Of a stretch of 14,031 bases of DNA, positions 7,554 to 14,031 are shown one piece after another. Position numbers and translations under genes: made by a program. Source of the DNA: Nitrospinota bacterium (GTDB taxonomy: Bacteria > UBA8248); NCBI GenBank assembly GCA_003506735.1, contig DNYS01000113.1, positions 1 through 14,031 of the forward strand. Direction: 5' to 3'. Within the stretch, counting starts at the first letter, position 1. Every line of letters starts with the position of its first letter. A model generated the notes under the pieces. That model made no database searches. It had not been told where the DNA came from and saw only the letters and a program-made list of their open reading frames with translations.

Positions 7554-7613
7554 CCGCTATTTTATGCGGAGCCGCCATTCCGGTCGGGGCGGCGCCGGGC
7601 CAAGCGGGGCGCC
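7554..7613 (-). promoter_or_regulatory. Cluster of GC hairpins in the iscU-iscA gap
   Basis: Three inverted repeats sit in the 83-nt gap: GGCGCC at 7591-7596 and 7608-7613; GCCGCC at 7571-7576 with GGCGGC at 7588-7593; and CCGC at 7554-7557 with GCGG at 7566-7569. The first two share bases 7591-7593, so they cannot both form fully. None is followed by a T-tract, so they are more likely to affect mRNA stability or translation of iscA than to terminate transcription. Confidence 0.45.
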
Positions 7614-7617
7614 GGAC

Positions 7618-8031
7618 TTATAGGGCCGACTTTGCGGTTCCCACAACCGGAATGTCTTGCTTTTCCCGGTAATCGTTCAGGGCCGCCTTGATGGCGTCCT
7701 CGGCGAGCACCGAACAGTGAATTTTAACGGGGGGAAGGTTCAGCTCCTCCACGATCTGCGTATTCTTGATCTCCTGCGCCTCGTCAACGGTTTTTCCCTT
7801 CAGCCACTCGGTCGCCAGCGAACTCGAAGCGATCGCGCTGCCGCAGCCGAATGTTTTGAATTTGGCGTCCTCGATGACGCCTTCACTGTTGACTTTCACC
7901 TGGAGCTTCATCACATCGCCGCACTCCGGAGCGCCGACGATGCCGGTTCCCACGCCATCGTCTTTTTTGTCGAGCGACCCGACGTTTCGCGGATTGTTGT
8001 AATGGTCCACGACTTTTTCGCTATAGGCCAT
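7618..8031 (-). CDS. iscU: Fe-S cluster assembly scaffold IscU
   Basis: IscU is the scaffold on which [2Fe-2S] and [4Fe-4S] clusters are built with sulfur from IscS. All key residues are present in the 137-residue protein: YSEKVVDHYNNPRNVGSLD at the start, Cys37 and Asp39 in GAPECGDVMKL, Cys63 in FGCGSAIASSS, and His105-Cys106 in KIHCSVLAEDAI. The LPPVK motif recognised by HscA is at residues 99-103. ATG at 8031 has AGGGAGAG about eight bases upstream. The C-terminal tail (DIPVVGTAKSAL) is slightly longer than in E. coli IscU (128). It lies 97 nt after iscS; the order matches the classical operon. Confidence 0.97.
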   Translation of the reverse strand: MAYSEKVVDHYNNPRNVGSLDKKDDGVGTGIVGAPECGDVMKLQVKVNSEGVIEDAKFKTFGCGSAIASSSLATEWLKGKTVDEAQEIKNTQIVEELNLPPVKIHCSVLAEDAIKAALNDYREKQDIPVVGTAKSAL

Positions 8032-8058
8032 TTCTGATTTCTCTCCCTTTTCTATTTA

Positions 8059-8075
8059 CCGGAAAATTTCTCCGG
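8059..8075. repeat. Short inverted repeat in the iscS-iscU gap
   Basis: CCGGA (8059-8063) and TCCGG (8071-8075) are separated by seven AT-rich bases. It lies in the 97-nt gap between iscS and iscU, upstream of the iscU ribosome site. There is no following T-tract in either direction. It could form a small RNA hairpin; no function can be read from sequence. Confidence 0.35.
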
Positions 8076-8128
8076 CAATCAAGTGAAAACACATTTACGA
8101 TACCGTCAATGAGACTTCCGTCCCTCTT

Positions 8129-9349
8129 TTAATGATGCGCCCATTCCACCTTCGAGAGATCGACGCCTTCCTTGACCATCTCGTAGAGCGGGCTCATGTC
8201 GCGCATTCGGTTGACGACCTCGACCGTCTTTTCGGCCACGAAATCGATCTCTTCTTGGGTGGTGAACCTGCCAAAGCCAAACCGGATTGAGGAGTGAGCC
8301 AACTCGTCTCCGCGGCCCATCGCCTTCAGAACGTAGCTCGGCTCCAGGCTGGCCGATGTACAGGCCGAACCGGACGACACGGCTACGTCCTTGAGCCCCA
8401 TGATGAGGGACTCACCCTCGACGTAGGGAAAGCTCAGGTTGATATTGCCCGGAATACGCTTGTCCTCATCGCCGTTGAGATACACCTCTTCGAGGCTCTC
8501 CATCATCGTGGCCTTGAATTTTTTGCGCATGTTGGTGAGGCGGACGCACTCTTCCTCCATCTCTTCTTGACAAAGCTGGGCCGCCTTGCCGAAGCCCACG
8601 ATGCCGCTGACGTTGAGCGTGCCCGAACGCATTCCGCGTTCGTGGCCGCCGCCGTCGATGATCGCCGCAAGGCGGACGCGGGGCTTGCGCCGCCGCACGT
8701 AGAGGGCGCCGACGCCTTTGGGGCCGTATATCTTGTGGGCGGTAAACGACAGTAGATCGATAAAATCTTCATTCACGTCGATGGGAACCTTGCCGTAGGC
8801 CTGGGTGGCGTCGGTGTGAAAAAGAATTTTGCGGGAGCGGCAAAGCTGGCCGATTTCCCGGATGGGGTTGATGACTCCGATCTCGTTGTTGGCGGCCATG
8901 ATGGAAACCAGGATGGTTTCTTCGGTGATGGCATCTTCCACCATCTGGGTGGTGGTGATGCCGTCCTCGCCGGGCATGAGGTAGGTCACATCGAAACCCC
9001 AGGTTTCGAGGCGCTTGGCCGAGTCGATGATGGCCTTGTGTTCGATCATCGAGGTGATGATGTGTTTGCCTTTGGTCTTGTACATTTCGGCGACGCCTTT
9101 GAGCGCCATGTTGTCGGACTCGGTCGCGCCGCTCGTGAAAACTATCTCGCGGGGATCGGCCCCGATGACGTTGGCCAGCCGCTCGCGAGCGTCGTCCACG
9201 GCTTTTTCCGCCTCCCAGCCGTAGCTGTGATTGCGGCTCGCCGCGTTGCCGAAGGTTTCCGCGAAGTAGGGAAGCATCTCCTCGAGTATGCGCGGATCCA
9301 TCGGCGTTGTGGCTTGATAGTCCATGTAAATCGGAAACTTAACGGTCAT
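8129..9349 (-). CDS. iscS: Cysteine desulfurase IscS
   Basis: IscS is the PLP-dependent cysteine desulfurase that supplies persulfide sulfur to IscU and other acceptors. The 406-residue protein shows the class V aminotransferase fold: [13 protein letters not shown] at the start, [10 protein letters not shown] at 71-80, His104 in [28 protein letters not shown], the PLP lysine Lys206 in [12 protein letters not shown], and the active-site Cys330 in [13 protein letters not shown], with the group I loop spacing. Numbering is almost identical to E. coli IscS (His104, Lys206, Cys328). ATG at 9349 has GGGAG seven bases upstream, inside the end of iscR. The gene overlaps iscR by four bases (ATGA), which suggests translational coupling. 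Confidence 0.97.
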   Translation of the reverse strand: MTVKFPIYMDYQATTPMDPRILEEMLPYFAETFGNAASRNHSYGWEAEKAVDDARERLANVIGADPREIVFTSGATESDNMALKGVAEMYKTKGKHIITSMIEHKAIIDSAKRLETWGFDVTYLMPGEDGITTTQMVEDAITEETILVSIMAANNEIGVINPIREIGQLCRSRKILFHTDATQAYGKVPIDVNEDFIDLLSFTAHKIYGPKGVGALYVRRRKPRVRLAAIIDGGGHERGMRSGTLNVSGIVGFGKAAQLCQEEMEEECVRLTNMRKKFKATMMESLEEVYLNGDEDKRIPGNINLSFPYVEGESLIMGLKDVAVSSGSACTSASLEPSYVLKAMGRGDELAHSSIRFGFGRFTTQEEIDFVAEKTVEVVNRMRDMSPLYEMVKEGVDLSKVEWAHH

Positions 9350-9771
9350 AAAATTTCTCCCACGGGTACGTCGGACATATCCAGGAGGGTCATTTCTTTC
9401 AACACATCGACAACCCTATGCTGAATACGTTCCATTGGCCGAAGTAGTGGACAATACGCGAACTGGTCACAATCGGAGGCGTCCCCGACCTGGCAGTTCG
9501 CCATGGCGACGTGTCCCTCAATCGCCTGAATCACATCAAAAACGGAAATGGTCTCGGGGCGCCGCGAGAGGACGTAGCCTCCCTTGGGGCCGTTGCGGGA
9601 TTCCACGATTCCCTTTTTAGCCAGAATCTGCAGGGTCTTGGCCAGGAGCTCAGGCGGAATTCCATAGGCCGCGGCAATGGCTTTGGCGTTCGTCGCCTCT
9701 CCTTCTTCCTGGGCAGCCAGATGGGAGAGGGCGATAAGTCCGTAATCCGTTCTTTTTGAAAAGGTTATCAT
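9346..9771 (-). CDS. iscR: Rrf2-family transcriptional regulator IscR
   Basis: IscR is the [2Fe-2S]-sensing Rrf2-family repressor of the isc operon. The winged helix spans roughly residues 1-70 ([44 protein letters not shown]), followed by [10 protein letters not shown] and the ligand loop with Cys93, Cys101 and Cys107. The spacing is CX7CX5C rather than the CX5CX5C of E. coli IscR, and the position of the E. coli fourth ligand His107 (three residues after the last Cys) is Leu110. Another ligand may be used. I chose ATG at 9771 because it matches the family N-terminus and leaves 141 residues; the frame is open further upstream but that part covers the promoter. It is the first gene of the operon and probably represses itself through the inverted repeat upstream. 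Confidence 0.93.
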   Translation of the reverse strand: MITFSKRTDYGLIALSHLAAQEEGEATNAKAIAAAYGIPPELLAKTLQILAKKGIVESRNGPKGGYVLSRRPETISVFDVIQAIEGHVAMANCQVGDASDCDQFAYCPLLRPMERIQHRVVDVLKEMTLLDMSDVPVGEIL

Positions 9772-9820
9772 CGCCTGAACCCATCCACGAAAAGGCGGAA
9801 CAGCACTCCCCTTTGCCGGA

Positions 9821-9854
9821 TATTTAAGGCGACCAATTGGGTCGCCGATAAATA
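9821..9854. promoter_or_regulatory. Inverted repeat over the iscR start, candidate IscR operator
   Basis: A 34-bp nested inverted repeat: TATTTA (9821-9826) and TAAATA (9849-9854) outside, GGCGACC (9828-9834) and GGTCGCC (9840-9846) inside, around AATTG. It covers roughly +1 to +35 relative to the predicted iscR promoter, where a bound repressor would block transcription. Its sequence does not match the E. coli type 1 or type 2 IscR consensus closely. It could also act as a leader RNA hairpin. Confidence 0.5.
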
Positions 9855-9862
9855 CTGTCGTA

Positions 9863-9891
9863 GATATATGCCTGTCCACCTGAATTGTCAA
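9863..9891 (-). promoter_or_regulatory. Sigma-70-like promoter of the isc operon
   Basis: On the minus strand a perfect -35 box TTGACA (9891-9886) is separated by 17 bp from TATATC (9868-9863), a four-of-six match to TATAAT. The expected start near 9856 gives a leader of about 85 nt before iscR, containing the large inverted repeat. Confidence 0.6.
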
Positions 9892-9945
9892 TGGGGATTG
9901 CCCAAAAAAAGGGGGAGGAGGATCTGGAAGGTTTTTCGGCTTCCT

Positions 9946-9972
9946 GGTTCCGGGCGGCGCCTGCCCGGAACC
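9946..9972. repeat. Perfect 10-bp stem hairpin upstream of the iscR promoter
   Basis: GGTTCCGGGC (9946-9955) and GCCCGGAACC (9963-9972) are perfect inverted arms with a seven-base loop, extendable by about three pairs (one G-T wobble). There is no T-tract on either side. It lies about 55 bp upstream of the -35 box. It may be a factor-dependent terminator, a protein site, or an insulator between the repeat region and iscR; function is unknown. Confidence 0.5.
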
Positions 9973-10017
9973 GGGGTACATACCGCCGGGGGAAGAATAA
10001 AGGAGAACGGGGAGGGT

Positions 10018-10060
10018 GTTAAAAAAGGATATAAAATATTTAATATCAAATATTTATACT
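10018..10060. other. AT-rich island with duplicated AAATATTTA
   Basis: A roughly 43-bp stretch almost free of G and C lies in otherwise GC-rich DNA. AAATATTTA occurs twice, at 10034-10042 and 10048-10056, 14 bp apart, and GATAT/ATATC forms a small inverted pair. It borders the repeat array. It could bind a nucleoid protein or be an upstream promoter element, but I find no convincing -35/-10 pair here. Confidence 0.4.
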
Positions 10061-10070
10061 GACACATCCG

Positions 10071-10450
10071 CCCGGAGGGCGCTTGAAAACGGGGCGGGCG
10101 AATCTGCAGGGGCCTTGGCGCATTTGCCCGAGAACCTCCCGGAAGGGGCTGAGTTTTCACTCAGATGAGCTTTGAAAGGGATGCGGGCGCAATGTGGATT
10201 TTTCTCCCGGAGGGGGCCGAGTTTCCTCTCAGAAGAACCCTGAAAAGGATGCGAACGCAAATAGGCGCGCCTTGGCGCAATTGGTAGATTATTCTCCCGG
10301 AGGGGGCTGGAATCGACGCTGGCGCTGATACGCGTGCTTTGGCGCATTTGGTAGGGTTTTTTCCCGGGCGAGCCGGGTATTCTTCTGGAAGGCACTCGAA
10401 ACCGGGGCGGGCGCAGATATGTGCGCCTTGGCGCATTTGGTAGAGTTTCA
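10071..10450. repeat. Degenerate repeat array with alternating 68/89-bp units
   Basis: Five imperfect units share two anchors. CCTTGGCGCA or a close variant occurs at 10113, 10182 (weak), 10270, 10337 and 10426, so spacings are 69, 88, 67 and 89 bp. CTCCCGG or a variant occurs at 10136, 10204, 10294 and 10361, so spacings are 68, 90 and 67 bp. Short and long units alternate, giving a higher-order period of about 157 bp. Further shared parts are GGTAG after the first anchor, GGAGGGGGC after the second, and GAAA-CGGGGCGGGCG before the first. TGCGCC-TT-GGCGCA and CTCC-C-GGAG are small inverted repeats within units. The array does not keep one reading frame across units, so it is probably not coding. 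It is not a CRISPR: there are no exact repeats or distinct spacers. Confidence 0.65.
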
Positions 10451-10686
10451 CGGCAGATTGCGCGGAAGCGTTTCGAAATATTCGCCCTAGGGGGGATCGG
10501 GGGGTCGGCTCCCGCCGCGGGTAATCCTCGGAGGCATCCTCTCGGTTGCGGGTGCCTGGGTAATCGTCTCAAAATAGCGGGCGCCGGCCTTCGGCAATTG
10601 GCCCCCTCCCCGGCTGGTTCCTGGGGCGGCATACGGCGGCGGCGGAAGAAAATCCGGCGAAATCTTTCAGAAGGTGAGAGTCCTCC
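10451..10686. other. Upstream region of the amidohydrolase gene
   Basis: This 236-bp GC-rich stretch between the repeat array and the amidohydrolase start holds no gene that I can support. GGGTAATC occurs twice (near 10518 and 10558) and GCCGGCCTTCGGC-type short inverted bases lie near 10580-10593. AAGGTGA at 10671-10677 is the likely ribosome site of the next gene. I see no clear sigma-70 promoter. Confidence 0.35.
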
Positions 10687-12042
10687 ATGGCAAAAACACT
10701 TATAAAAAAGGCATCCATCATCTCGATGGACTCTGTAATCGGCGATATCGACAGCGGCGATATCTTGATCGAGGATGACCTCATCACGGCGGTCGGACCG
10801 GAAATCGACGCACCCGGCGCAGCTGTTTTCGATGCCCGAAACATGATAGCCATCCCCGGCCTGATCAATGCGCATCTGCACACGTGGGAGACGGCGCTTC
10901 GCGGAATCGGAGGCAACTGGGCCGGGAACGAATATTTCAGGGTCGTCCACGCACACCTCGCCCCCGCCTATACACCCGAGGACACCTATACCGGGAACCT
11001 GGCGGGGGCGCTTAGCCAGCTTCATGCCGGGACGACAACCATCTTCGATTGGTGCCACAACAATGCGACACCGGCCCATTCGGACGCGGCAATCGATGCC
11101 CTCTTCGATTCTGGAATTCGGGCCCTGTTCGGACACGGCACCGTCAAGCCCGATCCCAAAGAGGGAGAGCCCCACTACTCCCAGGTTCCCCACCCCGCCG
11201 ATGAAATCAAGCGCCTCCGGACGGGGTGCCTTTCGACGGATGACGCCTTGGTGACTCTGGCCATGGCCATCCTGGGGCCGGATTATTCGACTCTCGACGT
11301 AACCCTTCACGACTTCCGCCTAGCGCGCGATTGGGGCCTCCTTTCCAGTGCGCATATTTGGGGAACGCCCGATCGCCTGGTCAAGGAGGGCTATTTTCTC
11401 CTGGACAAGGAGGGCCTGCTGGGACCGGACCACAATGTCGTCCACGGAAACTACCTGGAAGACGAGGAGTTGCGCGTCATCGTCGGGGCAGGCGCTTCGG
11501 TTACGGCCACGCCGCCGGTCGAACTGCAAAAACACCCATTGGAAACCATGACCGGAAGAGTCCTCGCTGCCGGCGGCAGGCCCTCCATTGGCGCGGACAT
11601 CGAAATCTACGTCGGAGCCGATATGTTCCATGTCATGCGCTTTTCGCTCCAGGCGCAGCGCATATTCGACAACATGGGGTACGCCGCCTCAGACCGGAAA
11701 GAGGAAAAACGAATCCTCCCCGCCCGCGCTGCCCTTGAGTGGGCCACCACCGGAAATGCCTATGCGATGGGACTGGCGGATCGAATCGGCTCGATCACGC
11801 CTGGCAAACAGGCGGACTTGGTTCTGATACGGGCGGACGATATCAATATGGTTCCGCTGAGCGACCCGGTGCAGGCGATTGTCCTGCACGCTGGCCGCGA
11901 AAACGTGGACACCGTTTTCGTCGCCGGCCGCAAGGTCAAGGAAGGCGGATCGCTCGCTTACTCTTCAGGCGATCTGGACCGATTGAAGGAGCGCCTTGCG
12001 GATTCGGCCCGCCGTCTGCTCAAGGAATGCACCCTTCCTTGA
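10687..12042 (+). CDS. Metal-dependent amidohydrolase family protein
   Basis: This 451-residue protein belongs to the amidohydrolase superfamily branch that includes adenosine/S-adenosylhomocysteine deaminases, cytosine deaminase-like enzymes and triazine hydrolases. These are cytoplasmic TIM-barrel enzymes with one catalytic metal. The N-terminal beta part (DILIEDDLITAVG) leads into PGLINAHLHTWE with the HxH ligands His63 and His65; further ligands are His223 (SSAHIWG), His253 (VVHGNYL) and Asp304 (SIGADIE). The C-terminus has the usual GLADRIGSITPGKQADLVLI block. Two positions differ from the deaminases: HxxE is HIWG, losing the Glu, and GTD is GAD. The substrate is therefore open. ATG at 10687 has AAGGTGA nine bases upstream. 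It is divergent from iscR, with 915 bp between, and no co-transcribed partner. Confidence 0.92.
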   Translation: MAKTLIKKASIISMDSVIGDIDSGDILIEDDLITAVGPEIDAPGAAVFDARNMIAIPGLINAHLHTWETALRGIGGNWAGNEYFRVVHAHLAPAYTPEDTYTGNLAGALSQLHAGTTTIFDWCHNNATPAHSDAAIDALFDSGIRALFGHGTVKPDPKEGEPHYSQVPHPADEIKRLRTGCLSTDDALVTLAMAILGPDYSTLDVTLHDFRLARDWGLLSSAHIWGTPDRLVKEGYFLLDKEGLLGPDHNVVHGNYLEDEELRVIVGAGASVTATPPVELQKHPLETMTGRVLAAGGRPSIGADIEIYVGADMFHVMRFSLQAQRIFDNMGYAASDRKEEKRILPARAALEWATTGNAYAMGLADRIGSITPGKQADLVLIRADDINMVPLSDPVQAIVLHAGRENVDTVFVAGRKVKEGGSLAYSSGDLDRLKERLADSARRLLKECTLP

Positions 12043-12440
12043 ATGCCATGCACATTTGAATAATCATGCGAGGGCAAGGATGGATTCCCAGAAATGATCA
12101 GGCGACCGATAGAATCCGGTTGGGGCTACATCCAGGTCATCATTCCCCCCTCAAACTCCCTCAACCTCACGGAACCGCTCTTCACCGGGCGAACCTTGCC
12201 CTAGCCGATGGACCCTCCCTCCAGCGCATGAAAATTAGGGCCATTTGATGGAATGACGGCAACAGGAAATTAGCGGAGGTGCCGGGAGTTACTCTCGAAG
12301 CCGCTTTCATCTCCCGGCGGTGGCCGGTGGGACATCCACGTCAGCCAGATATCAGATGGGAGGACAATCTGCGCAGACGACATGGTCTATGCGTGGCGGC
12401 GTCTGGACCACAGAGCGATTTTAATAATCCGCTGAAGCAG
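12043..12440. other. Intergenic region without a supported gene; one inverted repeat
   Basis: These 398 bp carry only short frames of no recognisable family. The one clear structure is an 8-bp perfect inverted repeat, GCCGGGAG (12281-12288) and CTCCCGGC (12311-12318), with a 22-nt spacer and no T-tract. No tRNA-like fold, terminator with a T-run or transposon end was found after the amidohydrolase stop codon. Confidence 0.4.
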
Positions 12441-12889
12441 TCAGGTGATGTCCGGACGAACGGCGGCCATCGGACTATCCAGTTTGCCGCAAACCTGCAT
12501 TTCGGACCAGGGACGAGCCTCCCACCATTTTTCCTCCAAGAGGACTTCAATCCGTAAAATGACCTTTGGGAGGCTAAAAGGCTTCACCACAAAATCGGTG
12601 GCACCGGCATCCACAAAATCCTTGATATATGCATGTGACGATTTTGCGCTCATTACCATAATGATGGTCTTGGGGTTTTCGGAACCGCTCAACTGATCAA
12701 GAATGGCCAGCGCAGTCGTGTCCTGAAGTTTTTCGCCCAGGATCACCAGATCAAAAAATCCTGGCGTATCAAATAGAGAATATGCTTCCCGTTTACCGAC
12801 ATATGCACGTCGTGGTTGAACCGCTGGAGGGAGGTTCCCAGAAGGTGGCGCAACGTTTCGTCATGAGCAGCAATCAATATATTCGACAA
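12441..12889 (-). pseudogene. Frameshifted, degenerate response-regulator receiver domain
   Basis: Two overlapping frames together encode one receiver domain. The first (from TTG at 12889 with GGTGA upstream; an in-frame TTG at 12961 is also possible) gives LSNILIAAHDETLRHLL through HMSVNGK. The second continues as EAYSLFDTPGFFDLVILGEKL and ends with MVMSAKSS, DAGATDFVVKPFSLPKV and a short tail. The frame changes near 12785-12792; one missing base in the GGGAA stretch would explain it. Key residues are lost: the phosphoacceptor Asp after DLVIL is Gly, and the acidic pair in ILIxDD is Ala-His; the Ser of MSAK and Lys of VVKPF remain. A pseudo-receiver before the frameshift, then decay, is likely; a sequencing error is possible. 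It lies downstream of the HDOD gene on the same strand. Confidence 0.7.
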
Positions 12890-13062
12890 GTTTTTGTCAC
12901 CAAATGTAGCAATAAATTCCGAAACGGACCGAATATTCGGGACGACCCGTCCCGCATTCAAGATTTACAAACAATCATATTCCTTGCGGAAGAAGAGCAT
13001 TTGCTCAAAAATCAGCGCGCCACCGGATGGCGAAGCGGGCCAAGCCTCTCCCCCCCCGATCC

Positions 13063-13929
13063 CTAGGAGAGTCCCAGGTAGGACTGGGTTTCGCCGACCT
13101 CGGCCTTAAGTTCGGAGATGACCGCCTCGATCTCCTCGTGGGAGAGTTCCACCGGAAGGCGGCCCTCCTCCTCGAGCGTGGCCAGATGACCCGGATCCGG
13201 CGTCCCCATCGCTATCACGTGCGCCAGGGCGGCCGCCGCGCACACCACGCGGATCAGCTCCCGGTGCGCCACGTCGAAATCCGGATAGTGGTGAAACGCG
13301 ATCGCCGCCGTCAGGTTCTCGGGAAAATTCCACTTCCGGGCCAGAAAAAACCCGATCGTGCAGTGGTCGAACCCGTACAGGCTCACCTCTTTCGTATGGT
13401 AGGCGGGCGACATCTCGCCCGCCGCGCTCCAGAATATCTCCTGCTCCGGCTCTTCGATCAGGCGGTCGATCACCAGCTTCCCCACGTCGTGGAGAAGGCC
13501 CACTGCAAACGCAGCCTCGCGAAGACCCGGGTCCAGACGATTCGCCAGGAGGCGCGCCGCGAACGCCGCCGTCACCGAGTGGAGCCAGAACTGGTCCGCC
13601 GGTATCCCGTAGCCCTGGATCTGGCTCCGCAAAAGGCCCGAGGAGGCACACATGAGTGCGATGTCGCGTATCTTCCGGTCCCCCAGAAGCCCCACCGCCA
13701 CCTCCAGGCTCGATATCGTCTGGCGCATCCCGTAGTAGGCCGAGTTGATCAGCTGGAGCACCTTGGCCGCGATCGCCTGATCCACCGACACGCAACGGAT
13801 CAACTCCTCTCGACGGCCCCCGCTCTCCCCTGTCAGATCCATGATCTTGTTGAACACGTTCGACACCGGAGGAAGGGAGTCCACCTCCGACAGCGCGCGC
13901 TCAAAATAGGTCCTCACTTGGGCCGCCAA
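13063..13929 (-). CDS. HDOD domain-containing signalling protein
   Basis: HDOD proteins are regulators related to HD phosphohydrolases, found near chemotaxis, two-component and cyclic-di-GMP proteins; most lack proven catalysis. The 288-residue product has a typical HDOD domain over roughly residues 12-210: LPPVSNVFNKIMDLT, VSVDQAIAAKVLQLINSAYYGMRQTISSLEVAVGLLG split over 48-83, and GLLHDVGKLVIDRL at 144-157 with His147-Asp148, followed by HxxxG-like GFDHCTIGFFLARKWNFPENL and AFHHYPDF. TTG at 13929 was chosen because GGAGG lies six bases upstream. Only a short acidic helical tail follows the domain. The next gene on the strand is a broken receiver, so the two may have formed one signalling pair. 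There is no obvious terminator after the stop codon. Confidence 0.92.
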   Translation of the reverse strand: MAAQVRTYFERALSEVDSLPPVSNVFNKIMDLTGESGGRREELIRCVSVDQAIAAKVLQLINSAYYGMRQTISSLEVAVGLLGDRKIRDIALMCASSGLLRSQIQGYGIPADQFWLHSVTAAFAARLLANRLDPGLREAAFAVGLLHDVGKLVIDRLIEEPEQEIFWSAAGEMSPAYHTKEVSLYGFDHCTIGFFLARKWNFPENLTAAIAFHHYPDFDVAHRELIRVVCAAAALAHVIAMGTPDPGHLATLEEEGRLPVELSHEEIEAVISELKAEVGETQSYLGLS

Positions 13930-13974
13930 ACCACACCTCCGACAATATTGGCGAGGGGAGAATTCGTCTATAAA

Positions 13975-14000
13975 TCCTATTAGGAATTTCGATTATTATA
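13975..14000 (-). promoter_or_regulatory. Possible promoter region of the HDOD gene
   Basis: On the minus strand a perfect TATAAT lies at 14000-13995, but the hexamer 17 bp upstream (ATGCAT) is a poor -35. An 11-bp palindrome, TCCTA-T-TAGGA, follows at 13975-13985 and could be an operator. The region is AT-rich compared with the coding DNA. Confidence 0.3.
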
Positions 14001-14031
14001 ATGAAAACTCCGGGCTCATGCATTCGGTTCC

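Noticed and set aside
10071..10450. CRISPR array
   Set aside because: Units are 67-90 bp, imperfect and lack constant repeats with unique spacers; no cas genes are in the window.
10054..11310. Minus-strand open frame running through the repeat array and the start of the amidohydrolase gene
   Set aside because: It is antisense to the amidohydrolase gene over more than half its length, and the repeat units do not keep a common frame, so a repeat protein is unlikely.
12066..12248. Small plus-strand frame after the amidohydrolase gene
   Set aside because: No family resemblance, no ribosome site and a composition like random translation; left as intergenic.
12753..12758. Six-base T-run (minus strand) as the site of the receiver frameshift
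   Set aside because: The second frame already reads EAYSLFDTPGFFDLVIL upstream of this run, which fits the receiver better, so the frame change is more likely near 12785-12792.
13045..13074. CTCTCC/GGAGAG inverted bases around an eight-C run after the HDOD gene as a terminator
   Set aside because: Short stem, long loop and no T-tract; more likely chance in C-rich sequence.

Overview
The window is GC-rich bacterial chromosome with dense minus-strand genes, several of which appear to start at TTG or GTG. Its core is a complete isc iron-sulfur cluster operon of the Escherichia coli type (iscR-iscS-iscU-iscA-hscB-hscA-fdx-iscX). This order points to Pseudomonadota or a lineage that shares this operon. 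The downstream genes and intergenic structure do not match the enteric arrangement, so I would not assign a class from sequence alone. An uncultured lineage is plausible but is inference.

Layout. (1) 6-920, plus strand: an unrecognised basic protein, probably cut by the window edge, with short helical repeats followed by a likely beta-rich part. (2) 1125-9771, minus strand, read right to left: iscR, iscS, iscU, iscA, hscB, hscA, fdx and iscX, then a crotonase-fold protein, a CaiB-type CoA transferase and rsmI. Gaps are short throughout. A strong terminator-like hairpin between iscA and hscB, and smaller hairpins at iscU/iscA and hscA/fdx, probably divide or grade expression. (3) 9772-10686: 915 bp without a gene. 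It holds the iscR promoter with a large inverted repeat over the expected transcription start, a 10-bp perfect hairpin, a short AT-rich island and a degenerate repeat array whose units alternate about 68 and 89 bp (about 157 bp per pair). (4) 10687-12042, plus strand: a metal-dependent amidohydrolase with an altered active site. (5) 12043-12440: no gene. (6) 12441-13929, minus strand: an HDOD-domain protein followed by a frameshifted response-regulator receiver that has lost its phosphoacceptor aspartate.

How the genes work together. IscS supplies sulfur to the scaffold IscU. IscA, ferredoxin and IscX assist assembly. HscB and HscA dock on the IscU LPPVK motif to release the cluster, and IscR probably senses cluster status and represses its own operon. 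The crotonase/CoA-transferase pair looks like a separate acyl-CoA module placed behind the isc genes; RsmI modifies 16S rRNA. I see no clear new defence or mobile system. The most unusual items are the alternating repeat array, the structured isc leader and intergenic hairpins, and several enzymes with substituted catalytic or ligand residues.
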